Below are positions 7,828 to 19,500 of a stretch of DNA of 53,840 nt, in pieces (within the stretch, counting starts at the first letter, position 1; every line of letters starts with the position of its first letter). The DNA is taken from positions 1-53,840 of the IMG/VR virus record IMGVR_UViG_3300007511_000030. One strand, 5' to 3'. The translations under genes and the position numbers were made by a program. A model generated the notes under the pieces. That model did not search any database, was not told where the DNA came from, and saw only the letters and a list, made by a program, of their open reading frames with translations. Origin of the DNA: a virus.

Positions 7828-9651
7828 ATGGGCTTATACGGCGGCGGCGGCGGATCGAAAGATCCATGGGCAGATCAAGCGAAAAAAGATCAGTGGATTC
7901 GCGATAACAGACAAGCGGCACTGAATGCACAATGGGCCATAGTGCATCCATGGGAAGTTCAGACGAACCGCTACAACAGGAACCTCGAACGCTTACAGGA
8001 CGAGGCTAAAAAGGCGCAGACAAAATTGTCTGGCCTTGACTACACGGCCTCCCTCGGAAACCTGACCGGTCTTAAATCCGCATCAGAGCAAAGACAGTCG
8101 GCACTATCTGGCCTCTCCCGACCGGAGGGATCTCGTCCTTCCGCACAGCGCACCGTACAAACCCCATGGGGCGGGCAGCACACATACGATTTCTCAAGCA
8201 TGTGGAACATCCACTCCCCCGCTGATGAATCGTATGCGTCGAACCTCAGCTCGCTTATTTCTGGGAATGTTCAGCGCGCAAACACACTGCACAGTGATCA
8301 CACCACAAAGAAATCAGCCTGGCAAGCCTTTAGAGATGAGCAAAATGATGACATCAGGGCTTTGCGGCGTGCCTATCGGGGCTACGATATTAGCGACGCG
8401 CTTAAGGGGGGCGGCGTCTACTCCTCTATTGATTTACTCGGAGATGAAAGATCTCAGACCGCTAGGTTCAAAGACAACAAATTCATGCCGTCTGACTGGA
8501 AGGGGAAGAAAACAAGCTCTTATGACTCTTTGCGTGGAAACTTCGACCAACTGATCGACGACAGAGTAACAGAAGAAGGACGAATCAAAAAATACGGTGA
8601 CGACCTAGACGACCTGTTGGGGGGATACGAGAAAGATGTTGGGGGATACAACATCTCTCATTTAGATGAACTCGAAGCAATGGAGGACAAACTCAGGACC
8701 GCAGAACGCGGCGCCAAGAGATTTAGTTCACTGCTGCCGTTCGACTTCTCAACCCAACAAGAGATGGGTCAGGATATTTCCGGCGACATTGCCCAGCTCT
8801 TGCAAGAAAGAGAAGAAGAGGAGCGCCGAATAGAAGACGCTCAGGATAGATTCCGCGATATCGCTGCTGGCTACAAGAGATCTGGGCGTTACCTCGATAC
8901 TCGAGATCTGCGATCAATACAAGATCTCGAAGATGAAGCCGACATCTTAAGAGAAGACATCGGCGGGTTTAAATCATTGCTGCCAACCGACTTCTCCAAA
9001 GCGCTCAGCACGCTCGGCGGCGTTGACGATGAGGTCGCATCACTCATTGCCAGGAGAAAATCCGAACTTGACGCGCTTATTTCCGATGCTGGAGCGTACG
9101 GCTCGAAAATTTCTGGAACACCTATATACGATGAAAGCGCGCTCGACGCTTTGATGCGTAAGATTGAAGACAACCGGCGCGACGCAGCAGAGTACACAGG
9201 CGGCCGCGCGGGAGACGCCACTGACGCATTTGACGACCAGCTCTCAGCCGTTGAAGCGCGCGTCCAAGATCTTATGAACAAGCGGCGCTCTCTTGAGTCG
9301 CGTGCCCGCAGTATGCTCGGCCAATCCAAACTTGGCTATTACAACACTGGCCAACTAGACGCGTCAGCAGATGCACTAGAACGTCTCCGTGGGGATATCG
9401 AACTCTACGGGGCTGACTCCGCCTACGATGAACTCGATCTAATTCTCGCTCAGATCGCAAAAGAGCGTGATCGTCTGGGCGCTGATGCCAGCGCCAAGTC
9501 TGCGGCTGAACAGGCTGCCGACTCAAGAATGCTGCCAAGATCTTTTGGCCTCGGTGGGCCAATGACAGCGGCTGAATACCAGGCGTTGATCAAAAAGAAA
9601 GAAGAAGACGACACACCAACAACCAGTAGCGCGTTTGGCACACTCGTTTAA
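7828..9651 (+). CDS. coiled-coil internal virion (ejection) protein candidate with ~85-residue repeats
   Basis: The 607-residue protein has a glycine-rich start (MGLYGGGGGS), many charged helices and four imperfect repeats of about 85 residues. Each repeat pairs a GY- or YY-containing turn with an LDxLExxxD-like helix and, in the first two, ends in SLLPxDFS (about residues 299 and 384). Long repetitive coiled-coil proteins without enzymatic motifs between fibre genes and giant internal proteins are usually ejected core proteins. Alternative: a tail-fibre-associated or measuring protein. No homology was tested. Confidence 0.6.
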   Translation: MGLYGGGGGSKDPWADQAKKDQWIRDNRQAALNAQWAIVHPWEVQTNRYNRNLERLQDEAKKAQTKLSGLDYTASLGNLTGLKSASEQRQSALSGLSRPEGSRPSAQRTVQTPWGGQHTYDFSSMWNIHSPADESYASNLSSLISGNVQRANTLHSDHTTKKSAWQAFRDEQNDDIRALRRAYRGYDISDALKGGGVYSSIDLLGDERSQTARFKDNKFMPSDWKGKKTSSYDSLRGNFDQLIDDRVTEEGRIKKYGDDLDDLLGGYEKDVGGYNISHLDELEAMEDKLRTAERGAKRFSSLLPFDFSTQQEMGQDISGDIAQLLQEREEEERRIEDAQDRFRDIAAGYKRSGRYLDTRDLRSIQDLEDEADILREDIGGFKSLLPTDFSKALSTLGGVDDEVASLIARRKSELDALISDAGAYGSKISGTPIYDESALDALMRKIEDNRRDAAEYTGGRAGDATDAFDDQLSAVEARVQDLMNKRRSLESRARSMLGQSKLGYYNTGQLDASADALERLRGDIELYGADSAYDELDLILAQIAKERDRLGADASAKSAAEQAADSRMLPRSFGLGGPMTAAEYQALIKKKEEDDTPTTSSAFGTLV

Positions 9652-9673
9652 ACCAGACCAAGGGAACTAAATC

Positions 9674-11128
9674 ATGGGCTGGGCATCAATATTACCCGCT
9701 GTATTTTCGGGGATCGGCACCTTCGCATCTTTAGGCCAGCAGGCGAAATCCGAGGCCGCGCTGTACAACCTCATCTACCAAAATCGCGGCATGGGCTCAG
9801 CGATGTTGAACCACATGATGGATCAACTGGACCTGGACCGCCAATACAAAAACAGGCAATTCCAAAGTGATCAGTTAAATAGACGAATCGCTTTTGATGA
9901 GCGGGCATATAGCCGCTCCCAGAACGACATGATCCGAAAGATCAAGGCGGCTGAGCGCGACTACACCTTGAAACGCCAGAGAGATCTGGATTCAGTCGCC
10001 CAAGAAGAGCGCGAATTCCAGATCCGTCAGTTACTCCAGAACCAGAACCTATCACGCCAAGAACGGCAGTTCGCTGAATCCCAGTTACGCAAACTGCAAT
10101 CAGATCTGGGCCGGGAACGAATAGAAGATAGAGGAGAGCTCAGACGATACCAGGGCCAGTTGGCGAGTGAACGTCGCTTCGATACAGACGAGCTCCGAAC
10201 CGCGCAAAAACTTGCACAAGACGAACGCGATCTCGATCTTCGATTACGGGATTCAATGCTTGGCCGCACTCAGCAGTTGTCTGACGAGATGCGCAGAGCC
10301 CGCGATTCACTTGGCCCGGCCCGTACCGCACGTTTCTTTGATCTATCGGATGTAGAAGACGACGCCATCAGACGGATGGTCGGTTACAACAAGGCCTTAG
10401 ACCGTGCGACGAAGGCAACCACATCTGAAGCAGTCGCTGGCCTTATGCGTAAGGGAATGTACGGCGACACAATCGGCAGCGAAGACTTCCGGCCCGGATC
10501 ACACGCGGAAGACACTCTAGCGCGCATCACCGCCCGAGCTGCTGATCAGTACGCCTCCACCTACGACCGAGCATACGACGAAGCCCTTAAGTACATCACC
10601 GGGGCGCAGGGAATGGAGCAGCAGAATCAGGCCTTCGATATGGCACGCCGAGGCCAACTTCTGGGTGAAGTATCTCAGACGTACTCCTCTCTGCCTTACG
10701 AAATCCAAGCCGCTGGCCTGGGCGCATCCAGCGGTATCTACGACAGGAATGTTGCGTCAGCCGCAAACCGTGGCCAGATCGCATCAGCCACGGGGTACGC
10801 GCCATACATGTCACTCAATTCGGCAATCTACGACAACATCAACCCACAATCACGGATGGCATCAACGCTTAATCTGCCCTCCGCTGCATACGCTGGCACC
10901 AACCCCTCAGCAATCTATAAGACATCGGCGCAAAGCGCGCCGGGCGCATCTCTCTTCGCGCAACTCGCAGGCAACTTATTGGGAAGTGGCCTAAGTCAGT
11001 CTAGTCAACAGGCTCAGGGCTGGCAAAGAACTACTCAGGCCGCAGGCGAAGGATTTGGCACCGCTCTTGGAAACATTGACTGGGCTAAGTTGTTTCAATC
11101 GAACACCCACAACCCCCCTATAACTTGA
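9674..11128 (+). CDS. internal virion protein (T7 gp14-like role)
   Basis: The 484-residue product starts with a hydrophobic, glycine-containing segment (GWASILPAVFSGIGTFASLG), followed by about 190 residues of Gln-, Arg- and Asp-rich helix (for example DLDRQYKNRQFQSD, LARDERDLDLRLRDS-like) that is likely coiled coil. The C-terminus is Ala-, Ser- and Gly-rich and low in charge (SLFAQLAGNLLGSG). A short hydrophobic N-terminus plus coiled coil fits internal proteins that form a channel across the envelope when DNA is injected. Synteny with the next two large genes mirrors T7 gp14-gp15-gp16. Confidence 0.65.
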   Translation: MGWASILPAVFSGIGTFASLGQQAKSEAALYNLIYQNRGMGSAMLNHMMDQLDLDRQYKNRQFQSDQLNRRIAFDERAYSRSQNDMIRKIKAAERDYTLKRQRDLDSVAQEEREFQIRQLLQNQNLSRQERQFAESQLRKLQSDLGRERIEDRGELRRYQGQLASERRFDTDELRTAQKLAQDERDLDLRLRDSMLGRTQQLSDEMRRARDSLGPARTARFFDLSDVEDDAIRRMVGYNKALDRATKATTSEAVAGLMRKGMYGDTIGSEDFRPGSHAEDTLARITARAADQYASTYDRAYDEALKYITGAQGMEQQNQAFDMARRGQLLGEVSQTYSSLPYEIQAAGLGASSGIYDRNVASAANRGQIASATGYAPYMSLNSAIYDNINPQSRMASTLNLPSAAYAGTNPSAIYKTSAQSAPGASLFAQLAGNLLGSGLSQSSQQAQGWQRTTQAAGEGFGTALGNIDWAKLFQSNTHNPPIT

Positions 11129-11140
11129 GGCTATAGATAA

Positions 11141-13591
11141 ATGTGGGTACTAGGAGCAGTAGGCAAGGGTTGGGCTGAGGCCGAAGCCCAGAAGCAGAAA
11201 GACGCGTCTGGCATTGCTGCAAAATTTGCGGAGCAGTTAAGGCTAAACCCCGACTGGACAGTCGAGGACATGAAACTCGCCCGTGATGCGATAACCAATG
11301 GCCGCTCGTCTCTGCTTGCCTTACTTCCTGACGACGATCGCCTCAGCGAAATCGCTCAAAAAAATCTGCAAGAAGCGAACTGGAAGCGCACCGGTGAAGT
11401 TCTGGATCGCAGAAAAACAGTTCAGTCAGAACTCGATAGGCGATACCAGGATTACATGGAAACCAGTTCCACTGGCAAGCCACAGGAAGACTATGACGCC
11501 ATCCTGCAAATCCGAAAAGATTTCATCGAAGGCACGGGAATGGATGCGGCCGATGCTGCTTTCAAGGGGCTGCGCACCCTGGGCAGCCCCGCTACCGGAG
11601 ACACTGGATCCCTGTATCGATATGCAGACCAGAAGGGGAAAGAGTTATTCTCCGGCCGACGAGCCGCTGCCCGACAAGAGTGGAAAGATATTCTAGGGCG
11701 ACTAACTGACTCTACAGGCGCGATCGACTTATCCAAATGGGAAGATGCTCAGCAGCAATTCAAATCTACCTGGGGCGATCGTCTTGGCGGTAACAGCGTG
11801 TGGAACACGATGTTCCGCACCAAAGATCAACTAACCCAGGTCAATGAAGACATCGCCAGACAACGACTGTCCGACCAACAACTAGCCGCATTTAACGAAA
11901 CTAATCGCGCACAGCAAATCGCGTCAAAAGAAAAATCTACTTGGCTCGCCAATCTAAAACTCTATAAAGACCAAAAACAGGCGGCCCAACAAACTGCTAA
12001 AGACATGGGCTACGAAGGTGACGCCGCAGCCGATTTAATTACCCGACGCTCAAGTGAAAACATTGACCCAATAATGAATGAGCTTGCCAATGAAGCATTA
12101 TCAAAACATGAGTCAATGATTAGAAGCCTTTTATCGGGCTCAGACGGGACAATAGATGCCGTGGCGCTTGGGAAGCAACTTGGCATAACCAATGAGTCGC
12201 TTATCTCAAAAATTAAAACGTCGGCAGAACGCGACTACGCAAAAACAATCCGCGCTGAAACTGCTCAAGCCGAATCAGAACTCGACAAACTTGTAAAAGA
12301 CGAACACGAATGGTCTGGACTTACTGCTCCCAACACAACTGAGGAAGAAAAACTATCACGGTTTCGAGAATTAGCTAAACAAGCAAATATGCCTAACCCC
12401 GAAGAAATAACGGCAAAAGATATGTGGTCCCGCTTAAACGCAATCGGCAAGGGAGTATTTGCGAAGAACCAGTCCGAATACAAGGGCAATATGTTAAAGA
12501 CGTATCACGAAGAGGTTGATGCCCAAAAGAAGTACCTGAACAGCGACCAGTATAAGAACCAAACAAATGCAATAACGGGCTTGGTGGGGGAAAGCGGTGA
12601 TCAGCGATTCGCAAACGATAAGCCATACCAGATGGCAGTCTCAAAAGCGATCCAACAGCTCTTTAATGCGGGAGGCGTCTATTACTTCGATCTATCAAGC
12701 GGCACCAATCATTACATCCAAGCTCTGATTGACTACGCAGCGGACAACAAAGAAGAACTGACAGATGGCAAGCCTGTTAATACCTTTGCCATCGCAACAC
12801 GTCTTCAGCAACGTGCTGGACCAATATTCAAGGCAGCGCAAAATGAGATGCTTGCTGCCACGGGTACGGCTCACCGGCTACCCAAGACGCAATCTGAGTT
12901 TATGTCGTCTGAGGCACAGCGCAAGGCCGCATATCTTGTCGGGCCTCAATACATTGACGCAGACACGTACAACGATGAGATCACACAAGGGATTAAAGAA
13001 GCGGAAAACTTCGTCAACTCTGTCATCAACATTCAAAAAGAACTTAGCAGTCTGGGTGATGATCTAACTCGGGAAAATTACGACACCAAAGTAACGCCGA
13101 TCGTGAATCAGGCGGATGAGATGTACAAAGCCCTCGCCCAAGCAGAAGCGGAGATCCAGACATATATCAGTATGCCTGGCCGATTCGGGGGAAATATTCA
13201 GGACAACAACATTGAGACGCTCAAGGGCTACCTCCAAACGATAAAAGACATTCAAGCAAATCTGGGGTCTATTAACTTACCAGATCCCCCGAAAGATGAG
13301 CGACCAGGATCTGACAAAGACACAGTCCGAAAAAACACCACGACCAGATCTTACCGTCACGGAAATATCCCTGCCGTCAAAGACACGAAACAACGAAAAC
13401 TAGAGAAACAGATCGCGGAAATCCAAAGCGAATTAAATAAGCTGCAAGAACCGATTGATACGTCTGGTCCGTCTTCTCCGAGACGCTTTGGTAAGCGAAT
13501 AGAGACATTCCGAAAAGACCGTATTACCAAACTCGAAGAACAACTATTAGAGCATCAAGCGCGTCTGCAAGAATTATTGGAGTCTGAATAA
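11141..13591 (+). CDS. internal virion protein (T7 gp15-like role)
   Basis: The 816-residue, mainly helical protein begins 12 bases after the previous gene. It starts MWVLGAVGKGWAEAEAQKQKD and is rich in Gln, Lys, Ala and Glu, with long predicted helices and a charged coiled-coil C-terminus (KLEKQIAEIQSELNKLQE). No enzymatic motif was found. Length, composition and position between the gp14-like gene and the giant gene match T7 gp15-type core proteins that line the ejection tunnel. The start has a weak ribosome site (GAGGCTATAGATAA), so translation may be coupled to the previous gene. Confidence 0.65.
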   Translation: MWVLGAVGKGWAEAEAQKQKDASGIAAKFAEQLRLNPDWTVEDMKLARDAITNGRSSLLALLPDDDRLSEIAQKNLQEANWKRTGEVLDRRKTVQSELDRRYQDYMETSSTGKPQEDYDAILQIRKDFIEGTGMDAADAAFKGLRTLGSPATGDTGSLYRYADQKGKELFSGRRAAARQEWKDILGRLTDSTGAIDLSKWEDAQQQFKSTWGDRLGGNSVWNTMFRTKDQLTQVNEDIARQRLSDQQLAAFNETNRAQQIASKEKSTWLANLKLYKDQKQAAQQTAKDMGYEGDAAADLITRRSSENIDPIMNELANEALSKHESMIRSLLSGSDGTIDAVALGKQLGITNESLISKIKTSAERDYAKTIRAETAQAESELDKLVKDEHEWSGLTAPNTTEEEKLSRFRELAKQANMPNPEEITAKDMWSRLNAIGKGVFAKNQSEYKGNMLKTYHEEVDAQKKYLNSDQYKNQTNAITGLVGESGDQRFANDKPYQMAVSKAIQQLFNAGGVYYFDLSSGTNHYIQALIDYAADNKEELTDGKPVNTFAIATRLQQRAGPIFKAAQNEMLAATGTAHRLPKTQSEFMSSEAQRKAAYLVGPQYIDADTYNDEITQGIKEAENFVNSVINIQKELSSLGDDLTRENYDTKVTPIVNQADEMYKALAQAEAEIQTYISMPGRFGGNIQDNNIETLKGYLQTIKDIQANLGSINLPDPPKDERPGSDKDTVRKNTTTRSYRHGNIPAVKDTKQRKLEKQIAEIQSELNKLQEPIDTSGPSSPRRFGKRIETFRKDRITKLEEQLLEHQARLQELLESE

Positions 13592-13592
13592 T

Positions 13593-16500
13593 ATGCCCAC
13601 CCTTAATGAACTCATAGCTCAGCAGAGCAACATTAATGAGAACTCAGACCAATGGGACTATGACGTCGAATCCATAGACAAGTCGAAAGTGCTGTCTGAC
13701 CCTCGAGTCCTGGCGGACATGCGGAGATTATTCGAAGTAGAGGGCGGCAAGTTCGATTCAGATGAGGACATGGTCAACTACTGGTATCGGCTCCAATCCG
13801 GTGGTGACACAAATCTTCTGCTCGCTGGACGCCTGTTAGCAGAAGCATCAAACGATGACCAGGAGATGAAGCGCATCAAGTCCCGCCTTGCTCGCGTCCG
13901 TCAGCACATGCCTGGACCTGGCGAGGAAGGACACCCAGGGTGGTGGGAATGGACGCGCGGATATGTCGGCAATGCCTTGTGGGACATCACGAACTTCGGG
14001 GGCATTGGCTTAGCAGCAAAAGGCATACGTGGCGCAGCGCTTGCGGGCAAGATAGCCAAGGGGAAAACAGCAACTTCCGCGATTGGCAAGAAACGAATGG
14101 CGCAAGTGGGCGCCCTCGAAGCCGGAATCTCTGGTGGCCAAGAAGCAGCGCTCAATACCATGGGCCAACTCCGCGATATAGAGATCGGCGTCCAAGATGA
14201 ATTCGATTATGGAGAACTCGGGCTTGCCACGGGATTCGGGGTGCTCATCGGCGGTGTAATTGGCGGCGCAATCTCAGGCGGAGCCACTTGGTTCGTTGGC
14301 ACTCGCGCACTGAGCAACATCCAAAAACTCAGATCCGCTGGCTGGCGAGACGAAGACATTGCGCAGCTCGGTGAGCAGCAATTCAAAGAAGCCTGGCAGC
14401 AAAGCCTCCCCGCCCCCCATATCGAAAGAACAGTCCCCGGTGACACCATCGGGATGTTTAACGACCCGAGCATGTTCGAAGACGGAGTCCCCAGTGGACG
14501 ACCGCTTACTGAAGAAGAAGTTGAGAACCTCGACAGGGCTCCGCACTATGGCTCAGACACCATGTCTGAAGAAGAGCTCGCGTTAGGCGCCGGAATTGAA
14601 CCAACCCGCTCACCGGATTCGGGCCTCGATGCGGAAGAGCGTCTCCTGGCTGAGCAGCGAAGACAGGTAGAAGAAGAACTTGTAGATCTTCGCTTATCGG
14701 CAGAGGGGTCAGGACCAGAGTCCACTCTTTGGGATCAAATTCAGGAAGCTGCTACTCGCCTGTCAAATATTAGAAAACTTCAAAACTGGAAAGCCAGGAT
14801 TCTTCGAGAGCAGGCTGAAATTGATGCAATGCTCGCATCAAACGATCCCAAAAGAATTGAGATCGGCCGCATTCGCACAATCGACAACGCAAAGACGCGA
14901 GCAGAATACGAAACATTACTCAGACGAGTCGCGCTAGACCCATCCGAGCTTGATCAATTAGACCAAACTTTAGACCAGCCTTCTTTTCTTCAGTCTGCGG
15001 AAACATCGTGGGGAGCTGACAATCTAAATGCCGGTCAAGTTATTGACCCCGCCGGGCCGCCAAAACCACCCGAGCAAGTTGGCCCGCCGAAGCCGTCTGA
15101 GCCGGAACCCAGCTCAGAGGCCGCTGCTATTGGTGCCAGAGGAGAGCCGCTTCCCGACACCGCTCCCACCACCGACGCCACCCCCACCGCCGACACCGCT
15201 CCCACCACCGGTGACACCGCCACCACCACCGCCGATGCGGAACCGGCTCAGACGAAGGGGCGTCCTAAGAAACTTAAAGATACCCACAGACAATACCTGC
15301 TCGATAACAACATCGTTACCGAACAGCAGTTAGAAAAGACGCGACCCCAACGTCTGGCCTATAAGCTGGCTCAGCACGCTGGCCTTGGAGTAAAACGACC
15401 AGACGGATCCAATAAGACAACAGAAGAAATCCTGGCGGAATTCGATGAGTGGAAAACGAAGGCCGACGAAGACGCTGCGTCAGTAGAGGCTAACGAGACA
15501 CCCGTCGGTGAAACTGCGGCAAGCAGTGCCCCCAAGTCTGCTGAAGACGCACTGGTAGCGCTTTCCACAGAAATGATATTGGCTAACCCTGATTCGTTCT
15601 TGGATCGAACCATTGTGTTCAACAGGATCGAGCAAAACGGCCTGCCCAAAGATGTGCAGGACGCTATGAAAGATCAGTGGCTCACTATCATGAACCAGGA
15701 GCCAAAGTCTCATCATTTCCTAGAAGGCCTTAATGACGAAGATGCCAAGTGGATCAATAGAGAAGTCGGCAAGCGCTGGAAACAGATAGAACAAAACGCT
15801 ACACCGATGCTCATGGCCAACCCAGCCATGAAAGAGATGTACGGTTCAGTCGATGGATTTCTCAAAGCAGCTCGCGTCCGCTTGGAGCAACAGGTTCGCG
15901 CCGACTATCTCGAAGGAAAGATCGGCCCGCGCAAACGTAAGAAGAGCGCAACTCAAACAGCAATAGACAAGGTTGAAGGATCGCTTGGCCCACGCACGGA
16001 CGAACAAAAAACTTCTGCGGAAATTATTGCAGAAAATTTGCGGATCGCTCGCGAAGCCAAAGCACAAAGAGATCTCGAGCGCGCGGTCCCGCAGGAAGCC
16101 GCCCCAGACGAAGGAACAAAGACCACAGCCCGACTTACTGGCGAAGCACAGGAACGCGGTATTCAGGGCGAAACTGAAGCGCGAGCCTATGCTGATTTAA
16201 CTGGCACCAAATCTCCCATCAAATTCAGGGCCACAGGCACCGAACGCCTGTCTGACACCAAACGCGTCGATACCGAGAATGTCGATGCGCGCAGACAGAG
16301 AGAAGAGGCAATAGAAGATGCCAAGTCCCGAGCGGACAAGGGAGATGCCCAGGCAACAGAAGAACTGCTTGAGCTACAAAAGATGGGCGAACGTGTATTC
16401 AAACCAGCGTTCGCTAAAAAGGGCCAGGAAGCCTGGTACGACCCCACCACTGGCCGTGTCTTCTCCAACCGAAACAACATCAACGTCGCAAATAAGATCG

Positions 16501-19500
16501 CAGAGGACGTTGATCTTGGCCCCAAGGTAACGCCTGACGCGGCGCATAATGCTGCTGCGGAGCGCCGCCGCGTAACCCTGGCCGAAGCAATCAAGAACAT
16601 CAAAGCAAAGATTGATCGGAATGCGCTACTAACAGAGAAAGAAGCAGTTGCGTATCCAGAAATGCAAGATGAACTTGCACGTCTGGAGGCGCGTCTTGGC
16701 CCCAAACAAGAGAAGTCCCCAGACAAAACTCCAGAACAGGTAGACGACGCCGAACTGATATATGACGAGGACGGACTTGAGAGCGCGGTAACTCCAGACG
16801 AAGCTGGCGCCACCGTTGTTCAGACGGGTCGCAGACAGGTCACGAACGAAGACGGCGATGTAGAGATTCTCGACTCCGTTGCCAGGACTCCAGAAGAGCA
16901 CACCGTAGCAATCACTAGAGCATTCCAAGACTACCAGGAAAGTGGAAACCCCCAGACGTTGCAAGATGCAATTAAACGCATCAACGAGGAATTCGCACTC
17001 GAGGGGACGAGCATCGCGATTCCAGAACCTTCTGTACAACCTGGAGTTCGCAAGGGTGATCGTGTTGTTGCAATCGTCAAACGTGATGGCGACTTGTCTG
17101 AGAGAAAAAGTAAACGGGTTATTTCCCAGAACCAGATTGCTGCTGGCAAGGGTTATCGGGACTTGCTCGGTAACGCGAAAGAAGAGGACTGGATCGTTGG
17201 ATCAGTACCCCGTGGAATAAGCGCGTCTGACCCCAACTTCGCTAAGCACTTCGTCCCAGATACACCAGACGATGCCCCCGCCATCGCAAAAATTCCAGAA
17301 GGCCAGCCGGGATCTGATCAGACGTCAATCGACACGTTTGCTGCTCAAACCTTTGAGCTGTTCTCAACCCCGAAAACTGGCGGCCGTGTTGTCACCGGCC
17401 CCTTCAGTGACATATACGAAAAAATCCTTCAGGTTGGAACGAAGTATTCAGAATATTTTGATAACGCCGCATATAAAGACGGCCGAATCGTAATCACTGG
17501 CTCAAACCTCGACAGAGTAATTTTAGACCTGGGCCACGGTTTCCCAGAATCAAAGAAAGGAGGCTTCGCCAAAACGATCGATGAGCATCGGGATCGAGTG
17601 ACAATGCTTGAGACCATGCTTGAAGTGCGTCGCCAACTCGCCCCCAACGGGATAAGAAGGCAGGACGAAGATCTTACCCAGGCAACAGACCGCTTAGTCA
17701 ACAACATCTTCAGCGAGTCTGACGAAGCAACCAAGACAGTTGCGCGAAGTGTTTTGCAGAAACTGTCAATCGCTTACAAGTTGTCCCCAAGTGGCGCGCC
17801 GGGCCGCGCCCCAATTATTCAGGCTAACCAAGACGGTGGGTTTGGTTTCGCCCATGGTAAGAACACCATTGAAGTTGGCGACTTAGGAAACGGATACGCA
17901 CCGAACGCTGGCCGCCTGATTCACGAAGTCGGTCACTGGGCATGGGACAACATCCTCACAGATGCAGACAAGATTGAATATCTGCAAATGTTCAATCGTT
18001 ACTACAATGAAGACGGATCGCTGAATCTCGCCGCCCTTGAAGGCAGAACGATTGACAATGCGCTTATCCGAACCAATGCACTTGAAGGCCCAGGGGAATT
18101 CTTCGCAAGTCAGTTAGAACGCTGGGCCACTCAGAACGTCTACCGCAATGAAATCGGTAATGAAACATTCTGGGTAAGAATGGTCAACTACATGAAAGCC
18201 ATCTTTGACAGGTACATGGATGGCCGAAGAATTGATCCAGAGATGGAGCGATTGTTCAAGAAGATTCTTCCTGCAAATGAGGCACGCGCCGCAGCACTTC
18301 GCGGTCCCACCACTAGAGCAGGTACACGGGCGGGCCAGGCGATTATGAATCGGGCATGGGCGCTCGACGATATTATGGAACGACTCGAGGGCTCACTCGA
18401 GGGCGAAGATATCGAGCAATCCCTCTTCGTCCCAGTAGAGTTGATGCACTACCTCTACTCCATTGGCGGTGGTGCAGACGGTAAGAACCCACTTAACGCT
18501 GTTGCGCCAATCAAGTCTGAAATTGCAAGAGCATCACGGGAACTCAAAGACGCGCTCAATATTCCAGAAGGTATCAATTTCGATAGATCGATCGAAGTCC
18601 TAAGCGACATTGATCCATCTTCTATGGAGTTTGTAAGAAGGACTGAACTCGTCCGCAGGCTCCTCGATGAAGGCATTGTCGCAGAACAGCCAAATGTGCC
18701 CATGCGCCCCATTCGAGACATTGTCGAAGACATCAGACAACGTCTTGCCAAGAAGTTTTACAACACAGAAGGCGAGCACTACCGGACAGACAACATGCCG
18801 CCTTCCGTCAAGAAATACGCATACAAAAATGCAAACGGAGATTACCGAGCCCCCGGACGCAAGGGCGGCGGTCGTGGCCGGAAGTATGCAGCAGCGGCCA
18901 AACAACGAGAGAAGCGCAAGGAGCGCGTGGCCAAGGATCTCGAGAAGGCGCAGAACATGGTGGCCAAAGACAATGGCGCGCCTCCCGTCAACTCCCCAAG
19001 CCTGAAGACACTCTCAGACGACGAACTTCTCACGCTTTGGGAACAGCACTCAACCGGCAAATTTGGCAAGCAAATCGCCAATGAGTACGGAGCTCGTGTT
19101 GCAGCCCGCCCCCTTCCAGTGGATCCAGTCGAGATACCAAACGAGGTGTTCGAAATGAACACCAAAGATCTTCTCGTTGCTGGCCGAGATGCTTGGCGAT
19201 CAGGTGATTCTGGACGACTGCACCAAGTCTTGTACGAGTATGGTCGCCGCGCTCACAACAAGAACAACCCGGACAATAAGATCCAGGCGGTGCGCAGCAA
19301 GCACGTCATAGACATTATGACTCGCGAACTTGCGGACACCGTTGGCGATGAGGCAAACGATGGCATCCCCGCAAGCGCCAGGGCAAATGTTCGAGAAATT
19401 CTCACTCAGTTCAGCAACCGTAACCCAGCCAGGCAAGTAGCTGAAAGACGGATCATGTACCGCCTTCTTGCGTTGGCCGGACGAACTCAACCGGGACCGG

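Noticed and set aside
15160-15240. DNA tandem repeat (ACC GCC type) in the giant gene
   Set aside because: It is a Pro/Thr/Ala-rich linker with irregular units; there is no sign of a separate element.
16187-16813. 208-residue reverse-strand frame inside the giant gene
   Set aside because: Low complexity Ser/Ala product caused by codon bias of the sense gene.
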